From: Cristatella mucedo
Lineage: Eukaryota > Bryozoa > Phylactolaemata > Cristatellidae
Assembly: GCA_009760855.2 (NCBI GenBank)
Contig: WPIO01000008.1
Span: 945,001 to 1,009,000, forward strand
Reading direction: 5' to 3'
Length of the DNA stretch: 64,000 nt
Made by a program: the position numbers and the translations under genes. Under the pieces are notes generated by a model, which was not told the DNA's origin, did no database searches, and worked only from the letters and a program-made list of their open reading frames with translations. Numbering within the stretch: position 1 is the stretch's first letter; the number at the start of each line of letters is the position of its first letter. Of the stretch, positions 38,971-53,094 are shown piece after piece.

Positions 38971-39734
38971 CCCTGAATGTTAAAAGTGCATATACCAGCT
39001 TGGATGCTGTATCCTTATCTGAGCAAGACCAATTTTTGCTACGTTACGCTGCTGAAATTAAGCAGATGTCACTGTGGAGACGATATGTTCGTCTTGTGAA
39101 AGGTAAGTTTGGAGTAGGACGCCCAGATTGTGAGCAGACGCTACATGAAATACACGGGCGATTCCATTTTGAGGCTTAGGCTTTCAATTCCTGGGCGAAA
39201 TTAGGCTTGCTTGTAACTAGTAATTTGCTCTATCTTCATTCAATTTAAGAAACTTTGCGAAACCCTCCAAGCGAGAACTAATACCAAATATGATGTGAGG
39301 ATGCTTGGAGAGTTTCACATGCTTGAAGGCAGGTGGGAATCAAAGCATATGTACAGTTGTGCTTGGAGATTACATTTGTAAGAGGGAGAACGTAAATAGT
39401 TACCTGAATTGGACCTATAACAGATCGCTCGGGCAACCGGTACATTTAAAGGTTCACCGCCGGTGACCTTTGGCCGCTGACATCTTATCTTCTCTTTGAA
39501 ATATCCCAGTGAGGCCGGACCTAGAGCTTTGCTGCGAGTTGACAATGATGCCTAGGAGGCCGGATGATAGACGATCGAGACGAACTTAGTGTTCGATAGT
39601 ATCACATGCGGCCAGAGACAGCAGAACTACGCCGAGCAACTCTACCTAATCCAGCTTTCCTGAAGAGTCAAGTCTGACAGGAATGTATAGGAATCTCTAT
39701 ATGTATATAAATTCTATATCTATATTCATATAAA

Positions 39735-40130
39735 TTGAAGGGAATCTATAGGAACTTAGCTGATAGTCTGCCTCCACTCACTCCGTCATCTTTGACAGGA
39801 AGAGCGATGGGCGCTCGCGGGGCCTCGGTAGCGGAGCCCGCTCGACTAGCGACTAGTTGCACGGGGCACAACTCCTGTCAGCGCTCACCCGAAGCTTCGG
39901 CGACCGCGCGCGACGGCGAGACGTCGCGGGAGCGTCGCCGCCGCTCCGCGCGCAGGAGATGCTTGGCCTCACAGCGCCTCGCGCGCAGCGATTGGATCTC
40001 GTCAGACTCAGCGCCAGAAACAGTCGCGACGCGCGCGACATTTGGCATGGCACTTTGCGAGCGGAGTGCGAACGCTCTAAGCGCTTTCTGCTGCTGCTGC
40101 TGCTGCGGTCATGCTTTGGATTATACTTGA
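39735..40130 (+). CDS. Unassigned open frame in a local GC-rich patch
   Basis: The frame covers 131 codons, ATG to TAA, and ends in a run of six Cys followed by GHALDYT. It stands out because AT-rich DNA lies on both sides. The Cys run comes from a CTG repeat. No family was recognised. Confidence 0.12.
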   Translation: MKGIYRNLADSLPPLTPSSLTGRAMGARGASVAEPARLATSCTGHNSCQRSPEASATARDGETSRERRRRSARRRCLASQRLARSDWISSDSAPETVATRATFGMALCERSANALSAFCCCCCCGHALDYT

Positions 40131-40179
40131 AGCTTAGGTTGAAAAAGCGTGAGTCCGGGGATCGTGCGTCTGCTCTCAA

Positions 40180-40316
40180 ATAATTCGTCAAGTTACTATC
40201 TTTTGGCTACTGATGTAAGATCAATATTAGTAAATTTTAATGGTATAATTGTAAATTTTACTTAAAATAAAATTAAACAGTTCATACGTACATACGGTGT
40301 ACACGCAGGTATAGGC

Positions 40317-40397
<81 letters not shown>

Positions 40398-40634
40398 TAT
40401 ATAATGTATTATAGACGTATATGCGTCTCTGATTAAATGAACTAGATGTTTATATGAATTTCTGTAGATATAATTTTGATCAATATATATATATATATAT
40501 AATGATCAAAAATAATATCTAAATTAAATTCTATATACATTTTAAATATAATTTAAATTAATAATAATTTTAAATTCATAATATAATTTAAGTATACAAA
40601 TTAAATTATATATTAAAAATTATATATGAACGGA

Positions 40635-40678
<44 letters not shown>

Positions 40679-40779
40679 TCCGTTCATATATTTAAACAGA
40701 CTGTAATTGTATAATATGCTGTACATGCCTGAATATATATATGCATATATATGTATATGTGTATATATATATATGTATG

Positions 40780-40817
<38 letters not shown>

Positions 40818-40960
40818 CCGAATATTATTTAGCCCTATAGACTACTTGTTTTTTTTAAAGAGGTGTTAGGCTGACAGCTTGTAAGCTGCAATTGACTGAC
40901 CAATATACCACACAATATATAATATATGCCAATACGTATTAGCTGATTAAAAGCTGCTAT
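40180..40960. repeat. Extremely AT-rich block with palindromes and (CA)n
   Basis: The block holds a (CA)n at 40321-40394, an imperfect palindrome at 40466-40520 (AGATATAATTTTGATCA and its near complement around AT repeat), a perfect palindrome at 40622-40691, and (AT)n/(GT)n patches at about 40735-40816. Confidence 0.9.
40622..40691. repeat. Perfect 70-bp AT-cored palindrome
   Basis: The arm ATATATGAACGGAG (40622-40635) and its exact complement CTCCGTTCATATAT (40678-40691) flank 42 bp of TA repeat. Confidence 0.95.
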
Positions 40961-41145
40961 TCGTTCAGGCACGATACACGTTCAGACACAATTCGTGTGT
41001 ACCTGCTGCTGGGAACAGTGTCCAATTGTTTCATTTTTCACCACGTTTCCGTGCATCACAAGGTCATTGGTGCACGAAAAATGCACGGGTAAGCACTTGG
41101 TTTCGCTAAGCACTGACATTCAAATGTTATGGCCCAGCCGGTTTG

Positions 41146-41170
41146 GCCCCAAAGACAATGTCTTTGGGGC
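41146..41170. repeat. Perfect hairpin, 11-bp stem and 3-base loop
   Basis: GCCCCAAAGAC AAT GTCTTTGGGGC. No T run follows, so it is not a typical terminator. Confidence 0.85.
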
Positions 41171-41544
41171 ATCGAGGAGTGATAGTTTGGCCGCCAGGTG
41201 TCGTGTCAGTCAGTGGGCGTAGGATCCGCTCGCTTGGTCGCTCGCGGGAAGGAGTTCGGAGCCCCGCGACACTCAAGACTCTGTCAAACTGTGAAAGCAC
41301 CCTACGACGGCTTTTCCTATTGAAACTTGTCATAAATACTACCCGGAACCAGGTTACTGTCCCTCCGGAAACGAGTTTGAGCAAAATTTAGAGTCCTGCT
41401 ACTGAGCTCATTACATTATGTTTGCTCGACACGATAGCCAGCGGAGAGCTTTACACTCGCCTCGGATGCATTATTTGCACCGCGAACAGGTCGTTATAGA
41501 GGACGCGAGCTGTTTTAGAACGAGGTCATACTTCACCCTGTCTG

Positions 41545-41668
<124 letters not shown>

Positions 41669-42423
41669 CTCAAGTTCATGCAGGACTGCCCTTTTACTTG
41701 ACTTTCAATCTAAACTTGACGCAGTGACTCCGGAGAGCAAACCCCTCTCCCATGAAGTCAGCACTGCGAAAGCCGCTGGTTGTCAGCGCTTCGTCAGTTT
41801 TGTCGCTGGCGTGCTGAGCGAGCGAGCGCACTTCGTTGGCGTGCTGAGCGAGCGCACTTTGAAGTGCGAGAAACGTACGCTTCGTAAGCTGACTGCGCGA
41901 TAGCGCTCGGATGCGCGCTGCCGCCGAGTTCGCATCGGCGGCGGCGGCGGCGATTCGCTTAGAAAGGACGATGCTGCAGCCGCTGCTAGCCTCGGCACGC
42001 TCGAAAGATGGCGGCATTTGGAAATCGGATCGCTTTTTCAGCTCGCATCGCTGTTAGCAAGTGAGCTTGAGCACATTGCTCTTGACACGTAGATGGGGTA
42101 GATGGGGGCTTAGGAAGACGTCCGCTAAGGGGACGTTTACCACATCGCCGAGCATGCGTTCCCTGAGCGTTGCTTGAGGCTTTACATCACAGACGGCCCG
42201 ACCCCGAGACATACGACCTCTATAATGACCTCGCTACCTCAGGTCTCGGCCGCGAAGAGCGTGCGCCTGTCGGCGCAGACGCGTTGTCATTGGTTACGTC
42301 GACTCTTACTGGTGGTTGGACTACAATCCTCGCTGGGCCCTGAAGGTAATTTGAAACTACTCGTGGTGGATGTCGTGCCGCAGAAGCAGCAGAACGAGTG
42401 CCTCAATAAACATATTGACCGAA
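41669..42423. other. Unique DNA with GGC run and a local duplication
   Basis: TTGGCGTGCTGAGCGAGCG and a close variant are duplicated near 41805-41860. A (GGC)n run lies near 41936-41952. No gene recognised. Confidence 0.4.
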
Positions 42424-42822
<399 letters not shown>

Positions 42823-43885
42823 CGACTAGTATAACAGCAACGTCTAGCAAAAGCACGTCGAAGAAGCGAAAACTGGCTTCAAGTGAGACAAGATTCAAAC
42901 CGCGGCGCATTAACCCTGCAATTACCCAGTTTAACCCGGTCAACGGAGATAGCGCGCGAGCTTGCCTTTCTCCGGCGTACGGAACGGCAGGTTTTGCGGT
43001 CGGCTTGCCTCGTTGCTGTTGGAAACCCATTCAGTTACGCGTGATGGCGGCTACTCGTCTATTGGCCTCGAACTTACACAGACCTTACCATCGGCTGCGT
43101 GCAATAGCAGTGTTAGCGAGCAGCCGAATAATGGAATCGCTTTACAAAATGCGGGTCTTGCGACTGAGGTGGCGCAAAAGAGTAACTGTAACCAAGTATG
43201 GCTATCATATTCTGTGTATTGACCACTAGTGCACCGATCGAAATGTCAATGATGCACCATCTCATGCAAACTCTCCCCTCCCCAGGCTCTTATTTATATT
43301 ATATTATTTATCTTATTTATATTATTTATTCTCGTAAAGCAGTTATCGCCCTTGCTTTAGATGAATCGACGTTGAGACTTCGCATATACGGAGTGTACAT
43401 GTCGATGTAAATATTAACACGCATGTTTAATATGTTAATAAAGTAGCATTTAATAATTTAGCGGATAACATCGCCGTCGAATCATCCCTCTTCGCGATTT
43501 AATCGCTCGCCAATGCACCCGGAACGTCCACCCTTCGGGGTTGAGACGGCAGCCATGTCTGGGGCTGGACTGTTAGGGCCAGCGTCGAAACTTCAGCAGC
43601 CGAAATTTCTACTGCGTAATCGTGCAGCTACCTGTGCGCCGTACCCACTTTACAAGGACCTAGCCGGCCAGGATACGGTAAGGGGCTAAACCCCGCGTTT
43701 GATGTGCTCGGCACCAGGTCAAGGTCAGGGTCTTTCTGCCAGAACCTGCACGTACTAGCTTAATAGCCACTTGAAAACTACTTGTTTAAAGCGTATTGCC
43801 GTTTTCATTGTTCACTTCAGCTGTTAGTAGAATGCTTGAAAAAGTTTAGTAAACTAACACTCCGTGCTAAATGCTCGCCGTCCGA
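42823..43885. other. Unique DNA, no gene recognised
   Basis: An open frame runs from the CT array to 43229 (with KSTSKKRKLASSET), but it is continuous with repeat-coded Ser/Leu and shows no domain. Confidence 0.35.
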
Positions 43886-43887
43886 AC

Positions 43888-43925
43888 TCTCTCTCTCTGT
43901 CTCTCTCTGTCTCTCTGTCTCTCTG

Positions 43926-44011
<86 letters not shown>
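43888..44011. repeat. (CT)n with GTCT variants
   Basis: CT array directly upstream of a SINE1 copy. Confidence 0.95.
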
Positions 44012-44014
<3 letters not shown>

Positions 44015-44068
44015 CAACAGATTAAAAAAGAAATTCACACCCAGATTTAAATAAATAAAGGAATAAAT

Positions 44069-44240
44069 CCTAGCTGATTTAACGGCCTCTTTTTGTATAG
44101 CAACAGAAGAGCATTTACGGCTATCAACACCGCTTGCAGTGGCGATAAAGGATCGCCCACCGCAGGAATCGAACCCACGACCTCGGCACCGAGGTCGTGA
44201 AAGCAACCGCCTTACCCAGTGTGCCATCACGGCTCACCAT
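44069..44240 (-). mobile_element. SINE1 copy
   Basis: CCTAGCTGATTTAACGGCCT, GCAGTGGCGATAAAGGATCG, GGAATCGAACCCACGACC and TGCCATCACGGCTCACC. Confidence 0.85.
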
Positions 44241-44711
44241 TTGAAGACGGTATTTCGCCTCAGGCCTCGTCGATCTCATCTGAATATCGCCGCCTGTTTT
44301 CCTGCGCTAGAAATACAATAGTGACTGCTCCTCTGGAAACAGACAGCAGGCTCGCCGACCGCTCTAGCGGCGCCCGTAGCCCGTTTTATTAAATAACAGC
44401 GACTCCCGTTTTCTATGGCGGGACGCCTCGAATCCGCTCGATTACGCCGACGACACCGCCTTCGCCGTGCATTACTTCGCATGACTAGTTGTACGCACTA
44501 AATTTTGATGCCTCGTGCCCTTTCCTCAAATCACGGCGGCCACACGAAAGGAGCCGCCTGGCGGCTGGCAGAAGGGATGAGCTGCGGTTCCATAGACATG
44601 CTACTCCTCATTCGGCCTCGTTATGGCGGTCGCTCGCTGGAACCGATCAGAAACGATCCGGCTGCACTCAGGTGACACTCTGACGCCGCCGACTTCCTCG
44701 AGCCACTCGAG

Positions 44712-44762
44712 CCCACACTTCGCCGCTGCCCACACTTCGCCGCTGCCCACACTTCGCCGCTG
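44712..44762. repeat. 17-bp tandem repeat, three copies
   Basis: CCCACACTTCGCCGCTG three times without change. Confidence 0.95.
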
Positions 44763-44994
44763 TTTGACAAATGATACAAAGCCAATTTAAACGTGGATTG
44801 TCTCGCCATTCTTTGCCAGAGGCTCAACCGCCAAGGGATCGACTTATAGAGCAAGCTAGCTCTGAAGGATTTTGTGCGCACAAATTGCCTTTTTAGAATC
44901 CGTACCGTACTCCGTGGATTCGCGAGAAGACGGCGAAGTAATACGCAAAGCCACACCGACCGGAAAGCCTCGCTAGCCTCTCAGTGGGAGACTT

Positions 44995-45490
44995 CAGAGT
45001 ATTGACGTGAATGGACGAAGATCATCCGAGGTACCTCTCAAATGTGGAGTACCGCAGGGCTCCGTGCTAGGTCCGGTTCTTTTCATGGTTTATACTCTCC
45101 CTCTTGCTGATGTGATTGCCAAGCATAATCTAGGCTTTTACTTCTATGCGGGACGACACTCAGTTGTATCTTTGCTTTGATCCCTTCCAGCCTTCGAGCA
45201 CCTCGAATTCTCTTAACTCACTTGCTGCATGTATTAAATTGGAAAGGCTGACGCTCAAAATTGGCTCTGCCAGCATATCTCCCGTTGAATCATCTCGAAA
45301 TCAAGGTGTCATGTTCCAAAGTGACCTTTCGTTAGACGACCACATCAGCTCCACAATCAAGTCTGCCTACTTTCAGCCACACATTGCTAAAATTCGGGCT
45401 TGTTTAGATAAGGATACCACGTCTATGTTGGTCCATACATTTGTGACATCCCGTCTTGACTTCTGCAACTCACTGCTCGCTGGCGTCAGT
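44995..45490 (+). pseudogene. LINE A fragment lacking its 3' end, internally deleted
   Basis: The frame gives SIDVNG.RSSEVPLK, GVPQGSVLGPVLFMVYTLPL and VTSRLDFCNSLLAGV. The block around the YADD box carries a two-base insertion (TATGCGGGACGAC). The segment FLKLNDDKTNLLVMG present in the other copy is missing. The copy stops near 45490 without the usual tail, so it was broken after insertion. Confidence 0.8.
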
Positions 45491-45639
45491 GCAATATCCC
45501 GGCTCGCAGTCCAGTGCGTCAGATGCGCCAGATCGTTAGCCGAATTTTGTTTTCTTTTACCAAAGTCATGTTACTGAAATGAAATTAGATTGCTTATCAA
45601 TTTCTTGTGTAATGCATGCCAATAGTAATAGGCCTGCGA

Positions 45640-46720
45640 TTGATACCTGTGAAAAATGAAGTCATGGACTACTTGCTTTGCCTGTCTCTTGTACAGCTGC
45701 TCGGGAGCATCTCTGGGAACTATCCAGCAGTAGTCAGCCAGAGTTTTAGTGGACCATTCTTATTGGTATTATTGTTCCATTGTTGCGATATCTTGATGAA
45801 AACGTTTGCCACGTTCACCACTAACCAGACCACAGTTGTTAGGGAATACATCAAAATGAGAATGAAGGAAGTGGATCTTTAGAGACATATTGCAGCCAAG
45901 CTTATGATACTGAATCAGCATGCCTTCTACTAGTTCCTTGTAGTTTTCTGTCCTAACATTCACGAGAATGCACGCTTGTTCGCATCAACCTGCAGCAAGT
46001 TTTCTAACCGGTCATCTTCGAAGAGCTCTCGAATCTGAGGACCCACAAGAACTCCCTCTAGAATCTTCGCTTCGCCGAGTCGCGGGCATTTTTCATGCAA
46101 GTATCGGAATGCTGGCGAAGCCCGGTCAATGGCTTTCACGAAGTTCTTCATCAAACCTAGTTTGATGTGAACGGGTGGTAGCCGGATTTTGCGAGCCTCG
46201 ACCAGAGCTGAGTGCTGGATATTCTTCTCTCCAACTGCTACAGTTTGTCTGTAAGCCCACTCCTTTCGCAAGTAATGCAATTCCCTTGCTCGGCTATCCC
46301 ACTCACATAAGAAACACGTGAATTTTGTATGTCTCTACTGCAGTCCCATTAAAGGGCAGCCGCCTTCAAATCACCACAGAGGTGGCAGCTGTACTTTTAT
46401 ACTCAATGGAATTCAGCAGCTGCTTCGAGTAATCTCGTGTCTCTTTCACGTGGACAGCATGCGCTACTGGAATAGAAGGAAGACGGTTCCCATTCTGCAA
46501 AAGCACAGCCTTAAGATTCAGTTTCGAAAAGTCTAAAACTAGTCTTCGTTCTTGTGGATCATGAGTGATTTGTAAGGTGTTTCACGAGGCCCGAAATATC
46601 GATTACTTTCCTTTCTGAAATAGGGCTCCAAGTGATGGTAGCGCTTTCGATAGAAAGTAATCGGGACATATTCGAGAGAGACTCTATTGTTGGAGTCTTG
46701 ATCCTAGCAACTTAGCCTTA
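45640..46720 (-). pseudogene. Decayed copy of a multicopy animal protein family (CFLC.WD / HIKLGLMKNFVKA / RFHQDI motifs)
   Basis: On the minus strand, broken frames in the right order give ITFYRKRYHHLEPYF, LNLKAVLLQNGNRLPSIPVA, HAVHVKET, FTCFLCEWDSRARELHY, LPPVHIKLGLMKNFVKAIDR, LVGPQIRELFEDDRLENLL, LGCNMSLKIHFLHSHFDVFP, ERGKRFHQDIATME and ADYCW..PRDAPEQLYKRQ. This order matches a family of uncharacterised proteins found in many copies in cnidarian and arthropod genomes. Its copy-number pattern suggests a mobile-element origin. At least four frame breaks or stops show it is dead. The name and function of the family are not known to me. Confidence 0.7.
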
Positions 46721-47010
46721 CTTAGCGAACCAGATCATTTAGTTCTTCCTCTGCTGTTCTGTGTGGGCTTGCTGATGCACCGCAGTGGAAATCGGAATCG
46801 CTGCAATCGCTGACGTACCAGGAGAAGAAGAACAGGTCGGCTCATCCTTGTCAGCTCATCAGATGAATCCAGAGAATATTCTGCTGGAGGTTCTAGGATA
46901 GGAAGTTCCTCACCATGTGAAGCTGGTCTCAATGCAGGCGGAATGTTGCTTGGGCAGAATACTCTCGACTTCTTCTTCGCTATTCCGCCGGAAAGAGGAG
47001 GAACCAACCA

Positions 47011-47190
47011 TCCTAGCTGATAAAACAGCCTCTTTTCGTATAGCGACAGAAGAGCCTTTACGGCTATCATCACCACCACCGCTTGCAGTGGCGATAAAGG
47101 ATCGCCCACCGTAGGAATCGAACCCACGACCTCGGGACCGACGTCATGAAAGCAATCGTCTTACCTAGTGTGCCATCACTGCTCACTATC
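47011..47190 (-). mobile_element. SINE1 copy
   Basis: CCTAGCTGATAAAACAGCCT, GCAGTGGCGATAAAGGATCG, GGAATCGAACCCACGACC and GTGTGCCATCACTGCTCAC. Confidence 0.85.
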
Positions 47191-47486
47191 AAGGTAACAG
47201 TCACCTCTGTGGTTATTTTGCTCTCTCCACACCATTGGGGACTGCAAACGGCATTGATGGTCTCTTGCCATCCAACTACTGCGAAAGCTGTGTCGTACAT
47301 GAAGCGCAGCATACGTATGCACGTATAGGCGGGGGGGGGCCCCGAGGCTGATATTGGTCACCAAACTTGCATCCGAAGTAAAGATGATATACCTTCTTCA
47401 CTTGAGAAGTGATATTTTTCTTCTGGTTGACAAATGTCACTTCTCCACAAATATAGCAAACATTGTCCACGGTATTAATGCACTTT

Positions 47487-47626
47487 CGAGGCATAGCTGT
47501 CCTGTGTTGTTGGTCTCTCCTGCAAGACCAACCTGCCCTCCTTCGAAGTCGGTCGAGGCATTACTGTCCTGTATTGTTGGTCTCTCCTGCAAGACCAACT
47601 TGCCCTCCTTCGAAGTTGGTCCTCAG
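47487..47626. repeat. 67-bp tandem duplication
   Basis: Two copies start at CGAGGCAT (47487 and 47554). Each has the small hairpin TTGGTCTCTCCTGCAAGACCAA (shown here as stem TTGGTCT, loop, stem AGACCAA). Confidence 0.85.
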
Positions 47627-48044
47627 CTTCGAAGGGTCAGGCACTGCCTGACAACTACATGACCGAGCGGCGAGATCTCGCGAGATCTTGGCCATCAACC
47701 GAGTGAAGTTGCGAAACGGCCGCGCTAGCCAACTGAGCTCCGGCAGCCTGCTCCAGGGCGGCTCCTCTGTCCCCGAAGACGCTCCCGAACAGTGCAAACT
47801 CGGCCGATCAACATCCGCTGCTGGGATCCGTCACATCCGCTGTCGGACGCTCTTCGCGGGCTCTTCGTTCGGCATTCTTTCTTCCGTCGGCGTTTCCCTG
47901 CTGCGAGCTGCGAGTCTTGTCTACAGTTGCATTTAATACCCTTGAACGCGCGCGAAAGGGGCAGATCCTCGGCATCCCGGTAGCTCTTATTTACGAGTTA
48001 CGTGCCCGGGAGGGGGGGGGAAGAGTACATGTGGAGGTCGCCTC

Positions 48045-48155
48045 AGTCAAGCAGCTTCATTTGCATAGCGGAAGAGCTTTAGCGGCAGTTGCTCCTGCTC
48101 GCAGTGAAGGAATCGGATTGCCTGCTGCAGGACTCAAAGCCACGACCTGTGACCT
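48045..48155 (-). mobile_element. SINE1 remnant
   Basis: CAGCTTCATTTGCATAGCGG, AGAGCTTTAGCGGCAGTTGC and CTCAAAGCCACGACC follow SINE1 order, diverged. Confidence 0.5.
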
Positions 48156-48674
48156 GGAGTTTGACCTGTGACCTAGAATTTCGAGCAGCTTACTCCTAGG
48201 TTCAGACCGCGGGGCATATGCCTCGGGGTCAAGTGGCGGGGCATAGTCGGACAGTCTTCTCGTGACCGCGGTGTAAGCAGATCTTTGTCCACGGTCTCCG
48301 CTCTCGAGTAGGTCCGACGTATCAGCTGCACGATGGCTCTCCAAACACGTTGGCAGAGACATCCCTCACGGGGATCAGCTAGGATCGCGATGGTAAAAAG
48401 GAACATGAGCACAGAAATTAACAAAGCTGTGATATCATTTGTGCAACTGAGGTCCAATGGCATTTCTCAAAAAAAAACTAGAAACATCTGGGCTATCCAA
48501 TTATACGCTTGCTCCATCATTTCATCTTTTGTCAATCGGTTTGAAGTATCCCTAAACAATCCAGCCCGACTCTTTTGGGGCGGTATTCAAATCTGGCAGT
48601 TGCAAGCCCCATTGCACGAGCTGCCTTATTTCGGCGCTAAGACGCCAAAAAATAGCACCGCTACACTCAGGACA

Positions 48675-48850
48675 GTAAATATAATTTATTTATAAAATAT
48701 AATTTATTTATATAAAATATAATGTATTTATATAGCGCCCCAGAGGAACTTAATCTCTATTCAGGCGCTGCACATATGCCTCGGGGCTCGAGCCAACGAC
48801 CTCAGTCAGACTTTGGTCGGGGCGAGCACCTTAACCGCTAGACCAAACCC
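48675..48850 (-). mobile_element. SINE2 copy with long AT tail
   Basis: The tail repeats TATAATTTATTTATAAAA-like units, then AGGAACTTAATCTCTATTC, GGCTCGAGCCAACGACC and CGCTAGACCAAACCC. Confidence 0.8.
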
Positions 48851-49220
48851 TTTTGCACCCACTTCGCGAGCGGACAGCGAAAAGAATGTATTCCTTAATT
48901 ACATTTATTCATAGTATTGACCATAGACAAGCGCTGGTAGAGATCTTCAAAAGCGAGGGCCGGTGCACTCGTGGCAATTGGGTTAGCGTGGCAATGGGAT
49001 TAATGGGATTAGCCGCCGCCTGAGCTTTCATCTTGCTAATCCGCAGGAGATATGGACTGGCGTAGCATTGATTAGCTTAATGAGGCCAACGCGGTCGGCG
49101 TCTGGCTGTGAATTTAAGCTTGGGCTAGAGCTGAGCTGAACAGTATAAATCGATAACTGCAGACGACACCAGCTGCGTAAGACTGCAGCTGCTCGATAAG
49201 AGCAGCTGCAGTCGACCATG

Positions 49221-49384
49221 TAAATGGACTTTAAAGGACCGGAAAACTTTCTATCTGACAAAGGGCCTAAAACATCTCATCGACGCGACATAGACAACTA
49301 TGTAAATGGAGGTTAAAGGACCGGAAAACTTTCTATCTGACAAAGAGCCTAATACCTCTCATCGACGCGACCTGGGAACAACGA
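49221..49384. repeat. 82-bp tandem duplication
   Basis: Two copies share TAAATGGA, TTAAAGGACCGGAAAACTTT and CTCATCGACGCGAC with only a few differences. Confidence 0.9.
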
Positions 49385-49689
49385 AACAGCCGTATTACAG
49401 GGAGCCTCTCTTCCAAATGGCGCCATTAGTATATGCTACACTTCCGTTTGTTTGCCAGCTGACGATTTCCTTCAACATCGACGACACTGACGGTTGCCTC
49501 TCACGATCGCTCTCTTCTACTATGCCACATGCTTATTACGAGCTAGCCTATGACCTACTCCTGTCCTGCTTATCATGCCGAAGTGTGCCAGAATCCTCAG
49601 AATTTGCCACCTCTGACATTGACATTGACATTGATATGACACTGCAAATTCTACCACCAATCATTTGGTCAAGCTTTGTTTACAGCATC

Positions 49690-50030
49690 AGTAAAGTGCC
49701 TCGATTCAGTTCTCTGAGAGTGCTATAGAGATTTTTATCAAATATAGCAATATTAGTAGTATTAGTATTAGTTTTATCTGTGCACTTTCCAGATGCTGTA
49801 AAAGAAAAATGACCCCGCGGTTATCGGTAACATGCGAAGTGTCAATACGGTTAGTGGTTGCATGCACTGTGTCAGCACGCACAGGTACCCAAAGGTAAAA
49901 TCACAAGGACCCGGCTAATGCTGTGAGATACAGGTGCATGTTTAGCTTTTTATTTAAATATCGCCTAGTCGTTGAATGTCTTGAAGTCAGTCGGGAGAGA
50001 ATTCCGGGCTTTGGATAGTGGCAGTGGAGT
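49690..50030 (-). mobile_element. LINE A / SINE2 tail and LINE A 3' UTR remnants
   Basis: A plus-oriented tail piece (AAAGTGCCTCGATTCAGTTC) at 49690-49785 abuts a minus-oriented LINE A 3' UTR piece (GTTAGTGGTTGCATGCACTG, CAGTCGGGAGAGAATTCCGG) to about 50030. Confidence 0.6.
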
Positions 50031-50039
50031 CATACAGCT

Positions 50040-50590
50040 ATGTAACGTAATGCATCCCCGACTGTAACTCCACAAAGTCACACCGATTACGTGGGTGTTA
50101 CACAGTAGACTTTTCCATGGAGCACTCAATGGCCTAGCCGCTTTCGGTACAGTAGCCAACAAACTTCATCTCACGAAACAAAGAGAAAGCGAGAAGCATA
50201 GCTGAGTCAGGAGGGCAGTCGGTGAAGTGAGTTTTGTGGAAGTAGCGGCTCCGGACCGCCGGAAAGGATGCCACAGTCGGCAGCAGGAAAGGAGATGCCG
50301 TTTCATAAAAACTGTGGAAGTGAGCTCTGCAGTTTCGGACCTGCAGAGCAAAAGCTTCAGCCACCAACGGTCTTCAAGCACAGGAACGGGACAGCTGATT
50401 TATTGTTCATAGAGGATTTGAGGGCACGAGGAGGCTGAAAATGTTACAGCAGTTCAGCACGAGGCACGAGGGATCCACGGCGGCCTTGGCCTTTCGGGTC
50501 AGCCTAAGAATTTCGCCCTGCATCCGTTGATCAACCGGAAGCCATCGCAGCTCCTCCGCAGCAAAGGAGACACGTGATTAAACCTCCGGG
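50040..50590 (-). pseudogene. LINE B 3' end
   Basis: The family 3' UTR (AACTCCACAAAGTCACACC, GGCCTAGCCGCTTTCGGTAC) lies at 50060-50240. The decayed coding end and upstream sequence (ATCCGTTGATCAACCGGAAG) reach about 50590, shared with the 6050-8330 copy. Confidence 0.75.
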
Positions 50591-50599
50591 ATCGATCAC

Positions 50600-50690
50600 C
50601 AGCTTCACCGTGCTTGCAGTGAGCAATAAAGGATCGTCCTGCACTGCAGTGTATTGGAACCAGCGACCCGTGTCGCGAAGCAAAATTAAG
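50600..50690 (-). mobile_element. SINE1 remnant
   Basis: TGCTTGCAGTGAGCAATAAA, then GGATCGTCCTGCACTGCAG and AACCAGCGACCCGTG. Confidence 0.5.
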
Positions 50691-50952
50691 AGTGCCCAAA
50701 GTGCTAGCCTCTAGCGGTCTTATTAGCGATTGAATGAGTTTTTGGCAAGTCTGGCCGTTTCCGTCATCGTCGAAAGGGATCCGCATAGCACCTGCAGCGA
50801 TAATTCGAGAATCCTCGGCTCTGCTAGCCAAGCCTCCGTGTGCCGGCCAAGTCGCAATAGCAGCTCAGCTTAATTTCCCCGAAGGCTTCGCCGGCCGATG
50901 AGTAGCGCTAAGAATAGAGCACAATGGCCCTTCCTCTCTTTCTCAGCCAAAC

Positions 50953-53094
<2,142 letters not shown>

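Larger units (their letters stand above)
38180..39690 (-). pseudogene. Old LINE A copy, interrupted by a SINE2 that holds a SINE1
   Basis: Minus-strand similarity to 10220-10980 runs along 38190-38600 and resumes at about 38985-39690. It includes the equivalents of CAGTCGGCAACGAGTTCCG and CTTGTAACTAGTAATTTGCT. All reading frames are broken, so it is older than the other LINE A copies. Confidence 0.75.

Noticed and set aside
41146-41170. Rho-independent-type terminator
   Set aside because: This is an animal genome and no T run follows the stem.
44712-44762. CRISPR array
   Set aside because: The units are directly adjacent with no spacers, and the host is eukaryotic.
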